From: Dillenia suffruticosa
Lineage: Eukaryota; Streptophyta; Magnoliopsida; Dilleniales; Dilleniaceae
Length of the DNA: 64,000 bases
Reading direction: 5' to 3'
Assembly: GCA_033439265.1 (NCBI GenBank)
Contig: JAVTVX010000002.1
Location: forward strand, 13,932,174 to 13,996,173
The notes beneath the pieces are model-generated. The model saw only the letters and a list, made by a program, of their open reading frames with translations, was not told the DNA's origin and searched no databases. Positions 11,700-23,366 of this stretch are shown in pieces (position 1 is the stretch's first letter; each line of letters opens with the position of its first letter). A program made the position numbers and the translations under genes.

Positions 11700-13559
11700 C
11701 ACTCTCAATAACTTAGCTTGAAATGAAAAAGCCTAAGCAGAGAAAATGTCAGTAACGTAGAGTTTAATAGGAGAAGCCTAATGATCCTAATTTCTTATTT
11801 TTAATTTTATGATCGAAAATTTGAATTTCACGTAATAAAAAAAAAAGGAAATATATAGATTTCGGTGCGCATGCGAATTTTATGTACTTTTTTCACCAAA
11901 AGATCCCACTAACCACCCAGCGGTGGAGTGGAGAGTTCAATCCTTTACTTCCATTGTTGTCATGTCAAAAAGGACAATTATACGATCCATTGCGCCGTCA
12001 AACAAAGGTGCTTTCGCAATCTCTCCACGATTTTGATTATGCACTGCTTTTTTACCTTTTTACCCCCAAGATCAACGGGTCCCCCGAATTACCTACATTG
12101 TTTATTTTTTAGTTTGTTATGAAGTTTTTTCAATTATCAACAAAAAGTTAAGTATAAAACTTTAAATTTAAGAAGTAAGATATCAATAAGAGTTAAAGAG
12201 CCAAACCACCAAAGATCTCCTCAACTTTGAAAATATCTACAAATATCATCTCAAAATTAAATTACAAGCAGTTAATTCTCTAATTTTATAAATAATTTTT
12301 CTTCCAATTTTGATGTTATAAAGGAAGACGAGGATTGGATTCATCAAATAACTTTAGTTAAGACTGTCTCATTTTTTTTCTAATAACATAATCCAACCAT
12401 AAAAATAAGATAAGGTCTAAGCCATCTGTAACCTATTATATACCTTTCAATTTTAATTTAAAATGACTTAATTAAAACTTAAAATTTAATTTTAAATTTC
12501 TATTTCTGATAAAAAAATTTTTAATCTCGGTCGGAACTAATATCTCAATTCTCATGTGATCTACTTCGACAAATTTGGACAAACCAAAAATCAATGAGAA
12601 TAGTATTACTTTAAACCAATGTTTATGAGGAAAAAAAAATATTTAAAAAGGGTATTTTGGGGGGTATGAAATTTCACTATTCTTATGATTATTAGATTTC
12701 AAGGACTAATGGCCGTTAAATCACATTTTAACAATTATTGATTTTTTCATATTTTAAATAAATTATTAAATAATAATTTGATAATTATCAGATTTAATAA
12801 ATATTACCCATAAAAAAATACAAGAATGTGCGGTGGGTAGCCTTACTCGATTTGCATAGACAAGACGACAGAAACATCCTCCCAACAGGGACACCTCCCT
12901 CACCAAACCCCACCCCACCCTCCCCCCCCCCCCCCCCAAAAAAAAAAAAAAAAAAAACACATTTTGCATGTCACATGCCTCTCGGCTAACGTTGTTCCTC
13001 CATTTTCTATTAAAGGAATTACTTGGATTCTTGTCCGAAACCCAAAATGCTCCCACTTTTCGTCTTCTCATCTCACTCCCTGCTTCTTCCAAAATGCCTA
13101 AACGGAATAAAGATCATCGCTCGTACAAAAAAAAATAAAGAATCTCAACTCTCACGTTCTCATGACCCGAATCCATGATCCAAATACAAACCCCCCAATA
13201 TTGTTTGGCTTGCTTAAAAAAAAAAACATTTTTCATAGAAAAACATGAAGTGAATATTATAGAAATTTTGTATAAGAAATTATATATCCTAGTAACCCAG
13301 TGTAATTTTATTATTCGCCGATGATAGCAAATTTTCTTATCAATTCTTCAAAAATTAATATCACTTGGGAACATAAAGTTAAGAATATAGTTAACAAATT
13401 CCATGCAACATAGTTATATTAATTCAAACAATAAAAAATAACTAGAGTTTTAATTTCAAAATTTAAAATTCATCGTTTAAGAAATAAACATAGAATTATT
13501 TAAAAAACAAAAAACAAAAAACAAAAGATAAACTAACAAACTAATTATTCATATTAACC
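8488..13559. other. AT-rich intergenic region
   Basis: I see no coding gene. It holds a TA microsatellite (about 9607-9632), a compound (TG)n(AG)n microsatellite at 11641-11698, a possible very decayed mini-SINE at about 11765-11850 (GAAAATTTGAATTTCACG, then AATAAAA), and a 16-C/20-A homopolymer junction at 12922-12957. Remaining open frames are short and of low complexity. Confidence 0.6.
11641..11698. repeat. Compound microsatellite (TG)n(AG)n
   Basis: About 14 TG units run directly into about 15 AG units. The same TG-then-GA arrangement recurs at 43102-43181. Confidence 0.97.
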
Positions 13560-15260
13560 TACAACGATAAAAAATGATTTAATTTGTTTTAATTCTTTTA
13601 CGTCATTTTTTTCTATTTAAAATCATTTTTTCTGTTAACCCCTTGATCATCATATCTTTTCAAATACATTATATCCCAATTTTTAATAATTTATCTTGAC
13701 ATTTCATTAAATTTTCTATATTCAATCTCTTAATCCTACTAACCGGTTCGTTTTTGGATTTTCATTATATATTTCTAAACCACTTCAATCGATATTCTCG
13801 AATCTTCTCTATAATTAAATTCACTTCCAACTTATTATATATTTCTTTATTTCTAATTCTACATTTTTAGTTTTACTACATATCCATCTGACTATTTTCA
13901 TATCAGTTATGACAATTTTATATTTTTATTATTATTTAATAGTCCAACACTCGATACCAAATAATTGTGCAGCCTTTACTATAGTTTTATAAAACTTCGT
14001 TTTCAAATACAATAGTATTGTGTGATTGCAAAGAACTTTAGATAGCATTCTCCATTTTATCCAATCCGTTTGGATCCTATAATTCACATTTCCATCCATA
14101 TTAACATCATTTTGAACGATAGATCTAAAATATCTAAAACATTCGCTTTTTGGTACGTTCTACATTTCTAAATTAATCGTTTTTTATCATTATGATAATT
14201 ATCACTAAACATATATTTCATATACTTAATTTTTGATCGACTCAATCTAAATTTTCTGAATTATAATATATCCTTCTATAATTTCAATTTATCAACAATA
14301 CCCTCTCTAATTTTATTTATCAATACTATATTATTTACAAAGAATATAAACCATGGAATTTTATTTTATATACTTCTGATAATTTCATCTATCATTATTA
14401 GAAAAAATACGAGATTTAATGCCGAAACTTACTTATACCCCCGTAAGTTTTTATATCAGTAGCAATTGTCTCATACACATTTTTTATGAAATTAATGTAT
14501 CTGATAAAAATCTCCTTTTTTTTTATTAACACCTATCACAATACATCTCTAAAAACCTTATTATATTTTTCTCTAAATCAATAAATACTATATATTGTAT
14601 TCTAAATATCTCAATCAAATATCTTAGTAAGTGAATTGTTTCGGTAGTGGATCGTTTTAAAATAAATTCAAATTGATTTTAAGATACATTTATCTCTAAT
14701 TTCAATCTATATTCAAATATTTTCTCCCACAATTTTATAATATGACTCATAATTTTAATTCTCTTATAATTGAAACAGTTTTGAATGTCTCCTTTATTCT
14801 TATATAGTGGTATAAGTGTATTTTTTCTCCATATTTGGAATATTTAATTGATTTGTCAAATTTTATTAAAAAGCTTTGTTAACATTACTATCCAAAATTC
14901 ACCCAAATATTTTCATAGCTCAATAGAAATGTTATCGGATTCTATGATTTTATTATTTTTCAATCTTTTTAAGATTTCTTTTATTTAATGAGAGCGAATT
15001 TTATGTTCAAAATCTCTATTGATCTTTTTTATAGGTATCGTGATATTATTAATATCTCTTATACCCTCTACGTTAAAAAATTTATTAAAATAATATATCT
15101 AACAGTTTCTTATATTCTTATTCTTTACAAGTATACTATTGATTTCATTCTTAATACACCTAACGCCATTTGGATCTTTTTCATTTCTCTCCCTTAATTT
15201 GACAATTCTATAAATCTCTTTTTCTTCGTCCATAGTTTTCTGGTTTCTTGTATAATTCGC
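13560..15260 (-). mobile_element. Decayed LINE (probable RTE-like non-LTR retrotransposon), reverse-transcriptase region
   Basis: No long open frame survives, but the minus strand still spells LINE reverse-transcriptase blocks in order from high to low coordinates. Near 15200 there is RRKRDL..NCQIKGEK (a decayed form of the usual KRDI.R.AK.RERK). At about 14820-14680 there is IPLYKNKGDIQNC, then SHIIKLWEKI, then STTETIHLLRYLIE. At about 14357-14300 there is PWFIFFVNNIVLI, where the catalytic FADD has decayed to FVNN. At about 14090-13936 there is DWIKWRMLSKVLCNH, then KTKFYKTIV and LFGIECWTIK. Stops and frame changes occur throughout, many at CpG/TpG-type positions, so it is old and inactive. 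The RTE assignment rests on the C-terminal block with LCNH and ECWTIK and is an inference. Both element ends are blurred. Confidence 0.85.
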
Positions 15261-16224
15261 TATACACTTACTTTTTTATTCATGGATAATCTTTTTCATC
15301 TCTTTTTTTGCATTCTTATATTTTTCAAATATATCACTATTTCTCTTAATTTAATATAAATATATATTCCACATAATTATATTAATTATCATAAAAAATA
15401 CTTCTATTATAATACACTAACAACATTATGGATATAAGTATTATTAATTCTTTCACGCATTTTTTTCATAAGTAATATTACTCTAAGAGTTTAATATATA
15501 TATATATATTTCTTAAGTCGAGTTTTAACTTTAAGCCCAAAAAATATATATGTTAGAGCAATGGTAAGTGTAATTTTTATTAATAACAACTGAGAAAACT
15601 ATTTTAAATTAATATACATTCGCGTATGTTTGTGTGTAAATATTTATGGATATATTCGGGTCCCTACATAAATAATGATATGAAATAAAATAATAATGTC
15701 TGAGTTACATAGTCCCATGTCGGCAGCTTGGTACTTTGAACATTAAACCCTCTGCACTCTTGCAGAGAACAAAACTTTAAATTTCTAAATTTATATTAAA
15801 AATGTTAAATAATATACAATTAAATCACAATAAATTAATGCCTTTAGAATTATATATTTTTTTAAACTACTCAATGTTATGTATTCATACATATTAAAAA
15901 ATTATCAATTCATCAAAATATATGCTTTTACTTTTCTTTTTTACAATAACATCAAACTCAATGCATATATGCATTGAATTTAGTGTAAATAAATGTATAT
16001 TTTTTTTTATTTTTATTTTTAAGATATTGAATTTAAGCAAGAATAATACATTAAAACTAATAATGTATTAAAAAAAGATTAGAAATAAATCTGATAAGAT
16101 ATTAATTTCAAGAGGCTGCAGCCATGTTACTTTGATAAGGCAATGCTTATAAACGTTAATGATTTATATTTTAATTAATATTATTTTTATTTTCTTTTAT
16201 AAAGACCACAAGTTCGAATTTCTT

Positions 16225-16265
<41 letters not shown>

Positions 16266-16611
16266 GGTTCGCTCATAAACGACTTTTGCAAAAACATGCT
16301 GACCTGACCACCAAGTCCCAAGCCCAACAGTGATACTTTTCAGACTGGTCCTCTATTTTGAATAAATTACACTTGCGGTCCTCTCTCGTTTCCCGCAAAA
16401 GTTAAAAGAATATTGTCATTTTTATTGTCGAAAATTGAAACCACAAAATACAAAGCCGAAAACAAACAAACTTTGCCAGCGCAGCGCATGTCCACGCACA
16501 AATACTGAACAATCAAAAATCGTCCCACTCGCTCTCATTTGCAATTGCCCCCCGTCCCCCTCCTCCCCCCACCCCCAAATTGTTCTCTTTCTCTCTCTCT
16601 CCCCACAGCCA
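15261..16611. other. AT-rich spacer and SMO1 promoter/leader
   Basis: This stretch is AT-rich and has no gene. A degenerate B-box-like AGTTCGAATTTC near 16211 is followed by a (TA)n microsatellite (about 16233-16259). From 16540 the sequence turns C/CT-rich (CTCTCTCTCTC just before the start codon), typical of a plant 5' leader. The open frame running through the leader into exon 1 is not used, because homology begins at MLPY (16612). Confidence 0.5.
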
Positions 16612-19600
16612 ATGCTGCCGTACAAGACTGTCGCCGAGGCCGCGACGGTGCTTGGTCGACCACTGACAACATTGGAGACAATCTGGTTAAATTACTCGGC
16701 GGATAAATCTGACTATTTCCTCTATTGTCATAACATTTTGTTTTTGTTTATAATATTCTCCGTCGCGCCTCTTCCTCTGATATTCCTCGAACTCAAAGTC
16801 CCGGATTCTGTTCATCCTTTCAAGATCCAGCCTAAAGTGAAGCTTTCGTCTTCTGAAATTTTTAGATGTTATAAGTCTGTAATGAAAATGTTCTTTCTCA
16901 TTGTGGGACCTCTCCAACTCGTCTCCTATCCTTCTATCAAGGTTGGTTTGTTTTTTTTCTTCTGTTTTTCCCCCTTAATTTTGTTTTGTGAGAATTGGGA
17001 TCAGGGATTTTAATTCCATTTTTAATAAGTTTGGTTGAATCCCATGTTTGATTTGTTTTAGGGTTCCGAGTATTTTGGATTAGAAATTTTATTCTCATTT
17101 TGTCTGCATGCTAGGTTATCTTGGTTGAAATCCATCTTTGATGCGTTTTATGGTTCTTGTCTGATTTTTCTAATGTTCGGGATTGGAAATTTCATTCCAT
17201 TTAGTTTAGTCTGATTGTTTGTTTTTGGTTGAGGTTGAGATTTGGTATATTTTCTTGATTATTTTTGATGATTGGGGTTCGAAATTTCAGTTCCATTTTG
17301 GTTCAATTTTGTTTGGGTTTGTTTTATTTTATTTATTTGCTATGCGTTTTAGGATTTGTCATTTTGGGTGTGATTTTACTTACATTTGGGTTCAATTTAA
17401 GTAAATTTAATTAATTGTTTTTGCTGTGTTCTGATGTTTCTGGATATTGTTTTATTTATTGATTTTCAGATGATCGGGATTAGGACAAGTTTGCCATTGC
17501 CTTCAGGATGGGAAATTGCGATGCAATTGATGGTTTATTTCATGATAGAGGATTACTCCAACTATTGGATTCACAGATTATTGCATTGCAAATGGGGATA
17601 CGAGAAAATTCATCGTGTTCATCACGAATACACGGCTCCAATAGGGTTTGCCGCCCCATATGCGCATTGGGCAGAGATTTTGATACTTGGGATTCCCTCA
17701 TTTCTGGGACCGGCAATAGTTCCAGGTCACATGATTACATTCTGGTTGTGGGTTGCTTTGAGGCAGATTGAGGCCATTGATACGCACAGTGGGTACGCAT
17801 GCTTAAATTACTCATCTCTCTTTCCGTTTGGCTTTATGTCTATCTTTTGTTGTTAGCATGACGACTGTTTGCTGATGATTGTGAGCTAATGATAGATTTT
17901 TCTACTGCTTGCTTTTTTATGTCTTTGGTTTATTGTTTGTGGTCTTTATGAATCATGTGGATTGGTAGAAGGATTTTCAACAGTGGATCGCTTTTTGCCT
18001 TATGGAGATAAAGGATCAGAAGAGTGATCTTTTTCTAGCTTTTTGGCATGTCATAGTTATCTTTTCTTTTTAATCATCATTATCTCTTTTCCTTGCTATC
18101 AGATCACATGAGATTCTTGGTTTAGATTACAACTTTTTCCTTTTTGTTAATGCTCTTTGACTGAAATTTAGCGGATTCTGTAGCTGACAAGGTCTCTGCT
18201 TCACTACCACTAACATGTTGTCCAGTGAAGACATCTTCTATACCATTAATAAATAGGATTCAAAGATCACTTGTTCCATCATAAATATGCAACTGCTTAC
18301 AAGATGGAGATAATAGTTGACCTTTGCTTATTCAAACAATTGAAAATAAAAATTAAAATATGTAAGAATTCCCATGTTGTGAGCAAATAAGGTTAATTTG
18401 TTGTGCCAAGCACAAAGAGGTGTTCCGCTAGTTGTTCCTTCAATAAGTGCATCTCATTATGTTTGGCTATTATTTGGCCTCTTAGACTTTCTTCTTAGGC
18501 ATGTATGCCATACAAAGGTAAATCTGGGTGGCAAAAACTCTTTCTACTTTTGGTCAAACATCCTTGTTTCGAAAGAGAACAAAAATTTTTATCTATTACA
18601 TGAGAAAAGCCTCCCTTGTCCTTCAGATTACTATTGACTAGTGGAGTTCAAGAAGTTGAGATTAAGCTTTGAGATTTTTGTGAGTCCACAGTAGCACCTC
18701 ACTCTTCTCCTCTGTATTGCTACGGTGAGATGGTAAATTTCTTGTGCCTGCCCTGGCTTTGATAAATTACCAATTTTATCAGAACAATTTTCTGTCCTGG
18801 CTTTGAAGCTCAAAAACCGCCTACATAAAGATATCATCTTAAAACAGGATAGCCGAACTCCTGAGATGAATAATAACTGTTCAAGCTGCAAATAAAGCCT
18901 TCAGACACAATTAATGGCTTAAAATTATTATGTTTGTTTTATCGGTAAAGTTAGTCCATCTTATTTTGCCCCATAGTTCACGTAGCCTCACATGATACTC
19001 CCAAGATCAATCTGGTGCCACGTGAGTTAAAATTTGTCAATGTAACTCACATTCATCTTTCAGAACTTGATTTGACATCACATGAGTAAAAGCAGAAATC
19101 TCTAAGAGGTCATGGTTTGCTTCAAAAGCACTTAGTCATTCTATCAGCATCTTCATCTTGAACCTTTCTCTAAAAAATGTAAAAACTTCAGTTGGGAAAT
19201 GATGTGGACCAACTAGCGATGTAGATTGATTATTTCATCTTTGATCATAAAATGACAGAACTCATTAGTCTAAGTGGGGGCAATCAACAGGTTCTAATTA
19301 ACAAGATTGTTGGTATAAGTTTATAAAATTATTGGAAATCAAGAGAATTACGTCTTGTTTTAACTCTCATTCACTTATTTTTCACAAAGGAGTTAAGCTG
19401 GTTAACAGAAGTTAGTTACTGCAGGGTGATTAATATGAAAAGGCAATGGCATTATTAGTCTGTCAAGCTAATGTTTTGAATTTTGAATGTGAAGAATGTC
19501 ATTAACTTACCATTATTAGTCTTTGGTTTGGCTATAACGATTGAAAGATGAGCACTTGAAGGACTATTGGGGCCGCCTCCTGTACAATCAAAAGAAGAGA

Positions 19601-20738
19601 GCAGATGGGAAACTGTGATGATCTACCTCTGCTCAATTACATTTTTGGAGGACCGTGATTAAAGCCATTGACATTCTATACTGTAGCAGTGCATGAATAC
19701 ACTTGGGAAACATGCTCAATTTTTGGTCCGGCTATATCCTCTTTGGTCTTTGATTTTTCCCTTTTCCTAGAATTAATAGAAGAATTTTGTGCTGTATTTG
19801 TCTCATTGCTCTTGATTTTGGTGTCTTCCGTAGATTGCCATGATGCTGGTTAGAATTGCCTTTGTTTTTATCCTTGTAGGAACATGCTTCTCTCCAAGTT
19901 ACTCATAATTTACACACTACTTTAATGTCTATTGTAACTTAAGATGATGCATCATACAGGTATGATATTCCATGGTCCCCCACCAAATACATTCCATTTT
20001 ATGGTGGAGCAGACCATCATGATTACCATCATTATGTTGGAGGACTAAGCCACAGTAACTTTGCTTCAGTATTCACTTACTGTGATTACATATACGGAAC
20101 CGATAAGGTGAGAAATCAGTGCATGATCATTGATGCTAATATTATAATTTACCACCTACGTTTCCTATATTCATCATTAGAGAGCTAACTGTGAATTTAT
20201 GCTTCGTTGGTTTATTAAAACAGGGCTATCGATATCACAAGAAGCTTCTTGGCAAGGTAAGCTTCTATTCATTTTGTTGATGTGAGATATTTATTTGGAA
20301 CCTGACATCTTGAAACTCCTTATCTGGTTTCCATGTTATCATGAAGACTAGATGAGTTGTAGGTCTAATAGCTTTGCTTTTGGTTTGTAGTGTGTCACCC
20401 ATAAATTATTTCTAGCAATATCATTAATATCATTGTACTTTAGCATGGGCAAGGTGGACCTTTTAGGCCCAATTTTGAAATTTGGCCCAGCCCAAAACTT
20501 TTTTGGGCGGGGCCAGGATTAGATTCCTTTTATAAGCTACCTTGGCCCAAAAATAGGCCATAAAGCCTCATCTGGCTTTTATTTCTCAATATGCCCCATA
20601 GGGCCAGCCTGCCCGACCGATTATCAAGTCTAACCATAAGCCCATGTTCTAACGATTCCCATTTTTTCTTGCATTCAGTTGAGAGAGGAATCGAGAAGTG
20701 GCAAGCAAAATGAAGGCTTGAATGTCAAATCTGACTAG
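16612..20738 (+). CDS. SMO1: Methylsterol monooxygenase 1 (sterol C-4 methyl oxidase, SMO1)
   Basis: Five exons: 16612-16941, 17470-17792, 19960-20107, 20224-20256 and 20679-20738. All introns are GT-AG and the frames join without a break, giving 297 residues plus stop, the usual size for plant SMO1. The enzyme removes the first C-4 methyl group of 4,4-dimethylsterols (24-methylenecycloartanol type) in the ER membrane during phytosterol synthesis. The non-haem di-iron histidine clusters are intact: HRLLH and HRVHH in exon 2 and HHDYHH in exon 3. Hydrophobic segments (FLYCHNILFLFIIFSVAPLPLIF and around MKMFFLIVGPLQLVSYP) fit a multi-pass membrane protein. The last 20 residues are polar (LREESRSGKQNEGLNVKSD) with no obvious KKXX signal. 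Intron 2 is long (2167 bp) and shows no inserted gene. A broken partial copy lies at 7131-7626. The alternative SMO2 family is less likely because the N-terminus (LPYKTVAEAATVLGRPLT) is SMO1-type. Confidence 0.96.
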
Positions 20739-21138
20739 TTACTGCCGCTAGTACAATGTTTTGCCGGGGGGGGGGGGTTAATGCCCTTACATAGCTTGTT
20801 GCTTCTATGAAGCCGTAACTCAGCTGAAATTGTTGGACTCTTGACGTCGACTTTCATCTGGTGCTCTTAGTGCTGTGAGGTAGGGGGTTTTGCAAGTCCA
20901 GGTTTTGGGGGAGAGGGAGTTGATTATGTAGTTTGCTGTAGTTTTGAGGGTTGGATAGTTGTCTGTGAGCTTGTGAACCCAACCCTTTGTTCATCTTGTT
21001 TCCAACGACTTTGGGGGCTTTTGACTGTGAATGTGATGACTTTTTTTTTTGTTTTTTTGCTATTTTGATTTTGTGTATTAATGATATGGGGAGGGCTTTT
21101 CATTTTTATTTAAAGCACTCCGTCTAATGCATTCTCTG
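20739..21138. other. SMO1 3' UTR and downstream
   Basis: Transcribed-looking 3' flank of SMO1. It contains a G run (about 20766-20777) and T runs. No second gene is seen. Confidence 0.5.
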
Positions 21139-21152
21139 TCAATGCATTGCTC

Positions 21153-21235
21153 GTTCTCAAAGGGATAGTTTAGTGGTACAAATCCTCCTCGTAAACGTGA
21201 TGATTTTAATTTCAAATTCTTATAAAAAAAAAAAT
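21153..21235 (+). mobile_element. tRNA-derived mini-SINE, copy 1
   Basis: An 83-bp body starting TCTCAAAGGGATAGTTTAGT has an A box (GATAGTTTAGTGGTAC), a B box (TTTCAAATTCTTAT) and an 11-A tail. It is flanked by a 14-bp duplication with one mismatch (TCAATGCATTGCTC at 21139-21152, TCAATGCACTGCTC at 21236-21249). It aligns along its whole length with the inverted copies at 27080-27169 and 28127-28210. Confidence 0.82.
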
Positions 21236-21249
21236 TCAATGCACTGCTC

Positions 21250-21578
21250 CAAAAAAAAGGGGGATGGCTTCCAAGCCTGGAACTGAAGCGAGTAGAAGCA
21301 AGCACGCATATGGGCAGGTCCAAATGCGGCAGGCGTTAATTTGTTTGTGGACAGGGGCAGGGTATTTTTTAGTCGAAGACAGACCCTCCACGGCTCAGGG
21401 TGGATGTGCCCTTGTAATGTATCCCAGATCATCATATTCTTATCCTCTAATTGTTGGGCGCAAGCGAACAGAAGGTTGGGCTTACATCCGTCACTTAGCG
21501 GCACATAACGATCATGCCCATTAAGTTATATGTTCGGCTCGTTCAATTTCCCTCTCTTGAAGGGCGTCCTGAAAATTT
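21250..21578. other. GC-richer segment of unknown origin between mini-SINE and tRNA gene
   Basis: Base composition is more balanced than in the flanks, and overlapping open frames occur on both strands (for example 21264-21524 plus and 21220-21504 minus). None resembles a protein family I know, and opposing frames of similar length argue against real coding. It may be a fragment of an unclassified repeat. Confidence 0.3.
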
Positions 21579-21649
21579 AAAAAAAAAAAAATTCAATTAA
21601 CCAGAAAATTGTAGGCTCTTTTAATAAGGTATTAAAATGAAGCCAGCAG

Positions 21650-21722
21650 GCCCGTCTAGCTCAGTCGGTAGAGCGCAAGGCTCTTAACCTTGTGGTCGTG
21701 GGTTCGAGCCCCACGGTGGGCG
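21650..21722 (+). tRNA. tRNA-Lys (anticodon CTT)
   Basis: The 73-nt gene folds as a standard cloverleaf. The acceptor stem GCCCGTC pairs with GGTGGGC (discriminator G), the D arm has A-box TAGCTCAGTCGG, the anticodon loop CTCTTAA carries CTT at 21683-21685, and the T arm has the perfect B box GGTTCGAGCC. There is no intron. A T-rich Pol III terminator (TTTTTT) follows at about 21736-21741. All stems are intact, so it looks functional. Confidence 0.97.
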
Positions 21723-23168
21723 AACGTGTGTTTGCGTTTTTTGTGTATTTCTTTTTTAGGTTTTATGGGTGGGCCTTGGACCTCTTGAATGGGCTCAATT
21801 GGTAATGGATTATGGGCCTGAAGTACAAGCATTCTGCGCTTTTTTTTTTTTTTGGGTGAAAATTCTGCATTTTATTTTAATGGAAGTCGTACCATAGTCT
21901 CATACGTTCCCTTTTAAAAGTCTTGATCTTGATAGCTCCAGTAGTCAAAATGGGGTTGTCTGTCCTCATATTTCTTCAGTAACCGTTCATTGTGAATGGT
22001 CCACTGGTAGTCTACACCTCTGTATCATCCCGCACCAATTGAAAATTTTCGTTATCATTGTTTCCCCCCCCCTATCATTACACAAATTCGAGCAGAAATA
22101 ACATGTACTCGGCCTTGTTTGGAGCTATACAACTTTTTATATCTATTTATAAAGAACGAAATTTAAAAGTTTTGAACTTATTAATTACTAGTAAAATTTA
22201 CTTCTTTACATGTCAACAAGGGTTCCTAAAGCTAAACATGGTGTCCTTGTTTTTTTTTTTCTTGATGACCATTTTGCACTTGACCAATCATCATGGTCAT
22301 CTCGATCAACTTCACCTACCGATATGTGGTCCTTCAAATTTGATCTTTTGATTGTCCAATCAAACTTGGGTTCAGTAAATTGCCATGGTGGAATTTGAAG
22401 CACCCACAATTTTTTTGATCTACTGTGACTACTTGTGGGGTCCAACAATTCAAGGGAAATGATCAAGGCCAGCTGTTAAGAAAATAAAATAAAACAAATC
22501 CCAGAATGTATTTTCCCAATTTTCGATATATTTTCCTCATTTGGGCCATACTCTCATTCCCTCCCTTTCACTTTTCATAAAGAAGAAATATGAGAGAGCA
22601 ATGAGCTTTCTCATTATTTCCAAGCACTTTATGGCAACTCTTTTTCAGGGCATCATTGGGGCCGAAAAGAAAATTTGCCATTTCTCTTTTCTATATTGCC
22701 ATACACGTCCTTTCCCTTGGAACCCTATGATGCCTCAGAAACCTCCCCCCCAATTTCATACATCATTTGAAAATTTGGAATCTACCCCTCTTCATCAAAT
22801 TATAGTATTATATGATTCTGAGGATGAAGCCATAGATTTATATTCTTCTTCTGGAGTGGTCCTTTTTTCTTTTGTACGGACCAAGAAAACGAGAACTCTA
22901 AGCATTAAGCATGATTAAAAAAACATCTAAATTCTATGCGAAAAAGATTATATGGATGATTATACAAAGAAAGTAATGAGTTTACACAAATTTATCCATA
23001 TTGTGTGTTACTTATAAACTATCTGTGTGTGTGTTCGATATATTTACTGATTATACTAAAAAAATTTTTGCATTCAACAATTTATAAAAATTGTGACAAA
23101 CTTTGTGATTTTCAATTTTTAATTTAGTTTTGTTGATATTAATCGAGATTGTAACAAATCTCTAATGT
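21723..23168. other. Intergenic region
   Basis: No supportable gene. The longest open frame (22541-22918, plus, 125 codons) has no recognised domain and contains low-complexity and untypical composition. An oligo-C run occurs at about 22064-22072. Confidence 0.5.
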
Positions 23169-23352
23169 ACCAAACTCTTGTGGGTGTAACTATAGGACAC
23201 TGCACTCTCTTAACCAGAAATCTCAAGTTTAAGTCATGGAGATGAAAAAATGAGATTTGAGAGAGTCAACTCCTTAATAGACCCCATAATACTCTGACCA
23301 AATTAGTCGAGTGAAATTTGGTTGGTGATAAAAATCCATTACACAAAAAAAG
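23169..23352 (+). mobile_element. SINE, second subfamily, 14-bp target-site duplication
   Basis: A 184-bp insertion is flanked by 14-bp repeats with one mismatch (23155-23168 CAAATCTCTAATGT, 23353-23366 CAAATGTCTAATGT) and ends in an A-rich tail. It has a degenerate B box (CAAGTTTAAGTCATGG) and the diagnostic GAGAGTCAACTCCTTAATAG, followed by ACTCTGACCAAATTAGTCG. It is related to the copies at 3401 and 45704. Confidence 0.8.
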
Positions 23353-23366
23353 CAAATGTCTAATGT

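Noticed and set aside
12766-13092. 108-codon minus-strand open frame with a Phe run followed by a Gly run
   Set aside because: It reads through the C/A homopolymer tract and is a low-complexity artefact.
22541-22918. 125-codon plus-strand open frame
   Set aside because: No recognisable domain, no splice partners and mixed composition; probably chance.
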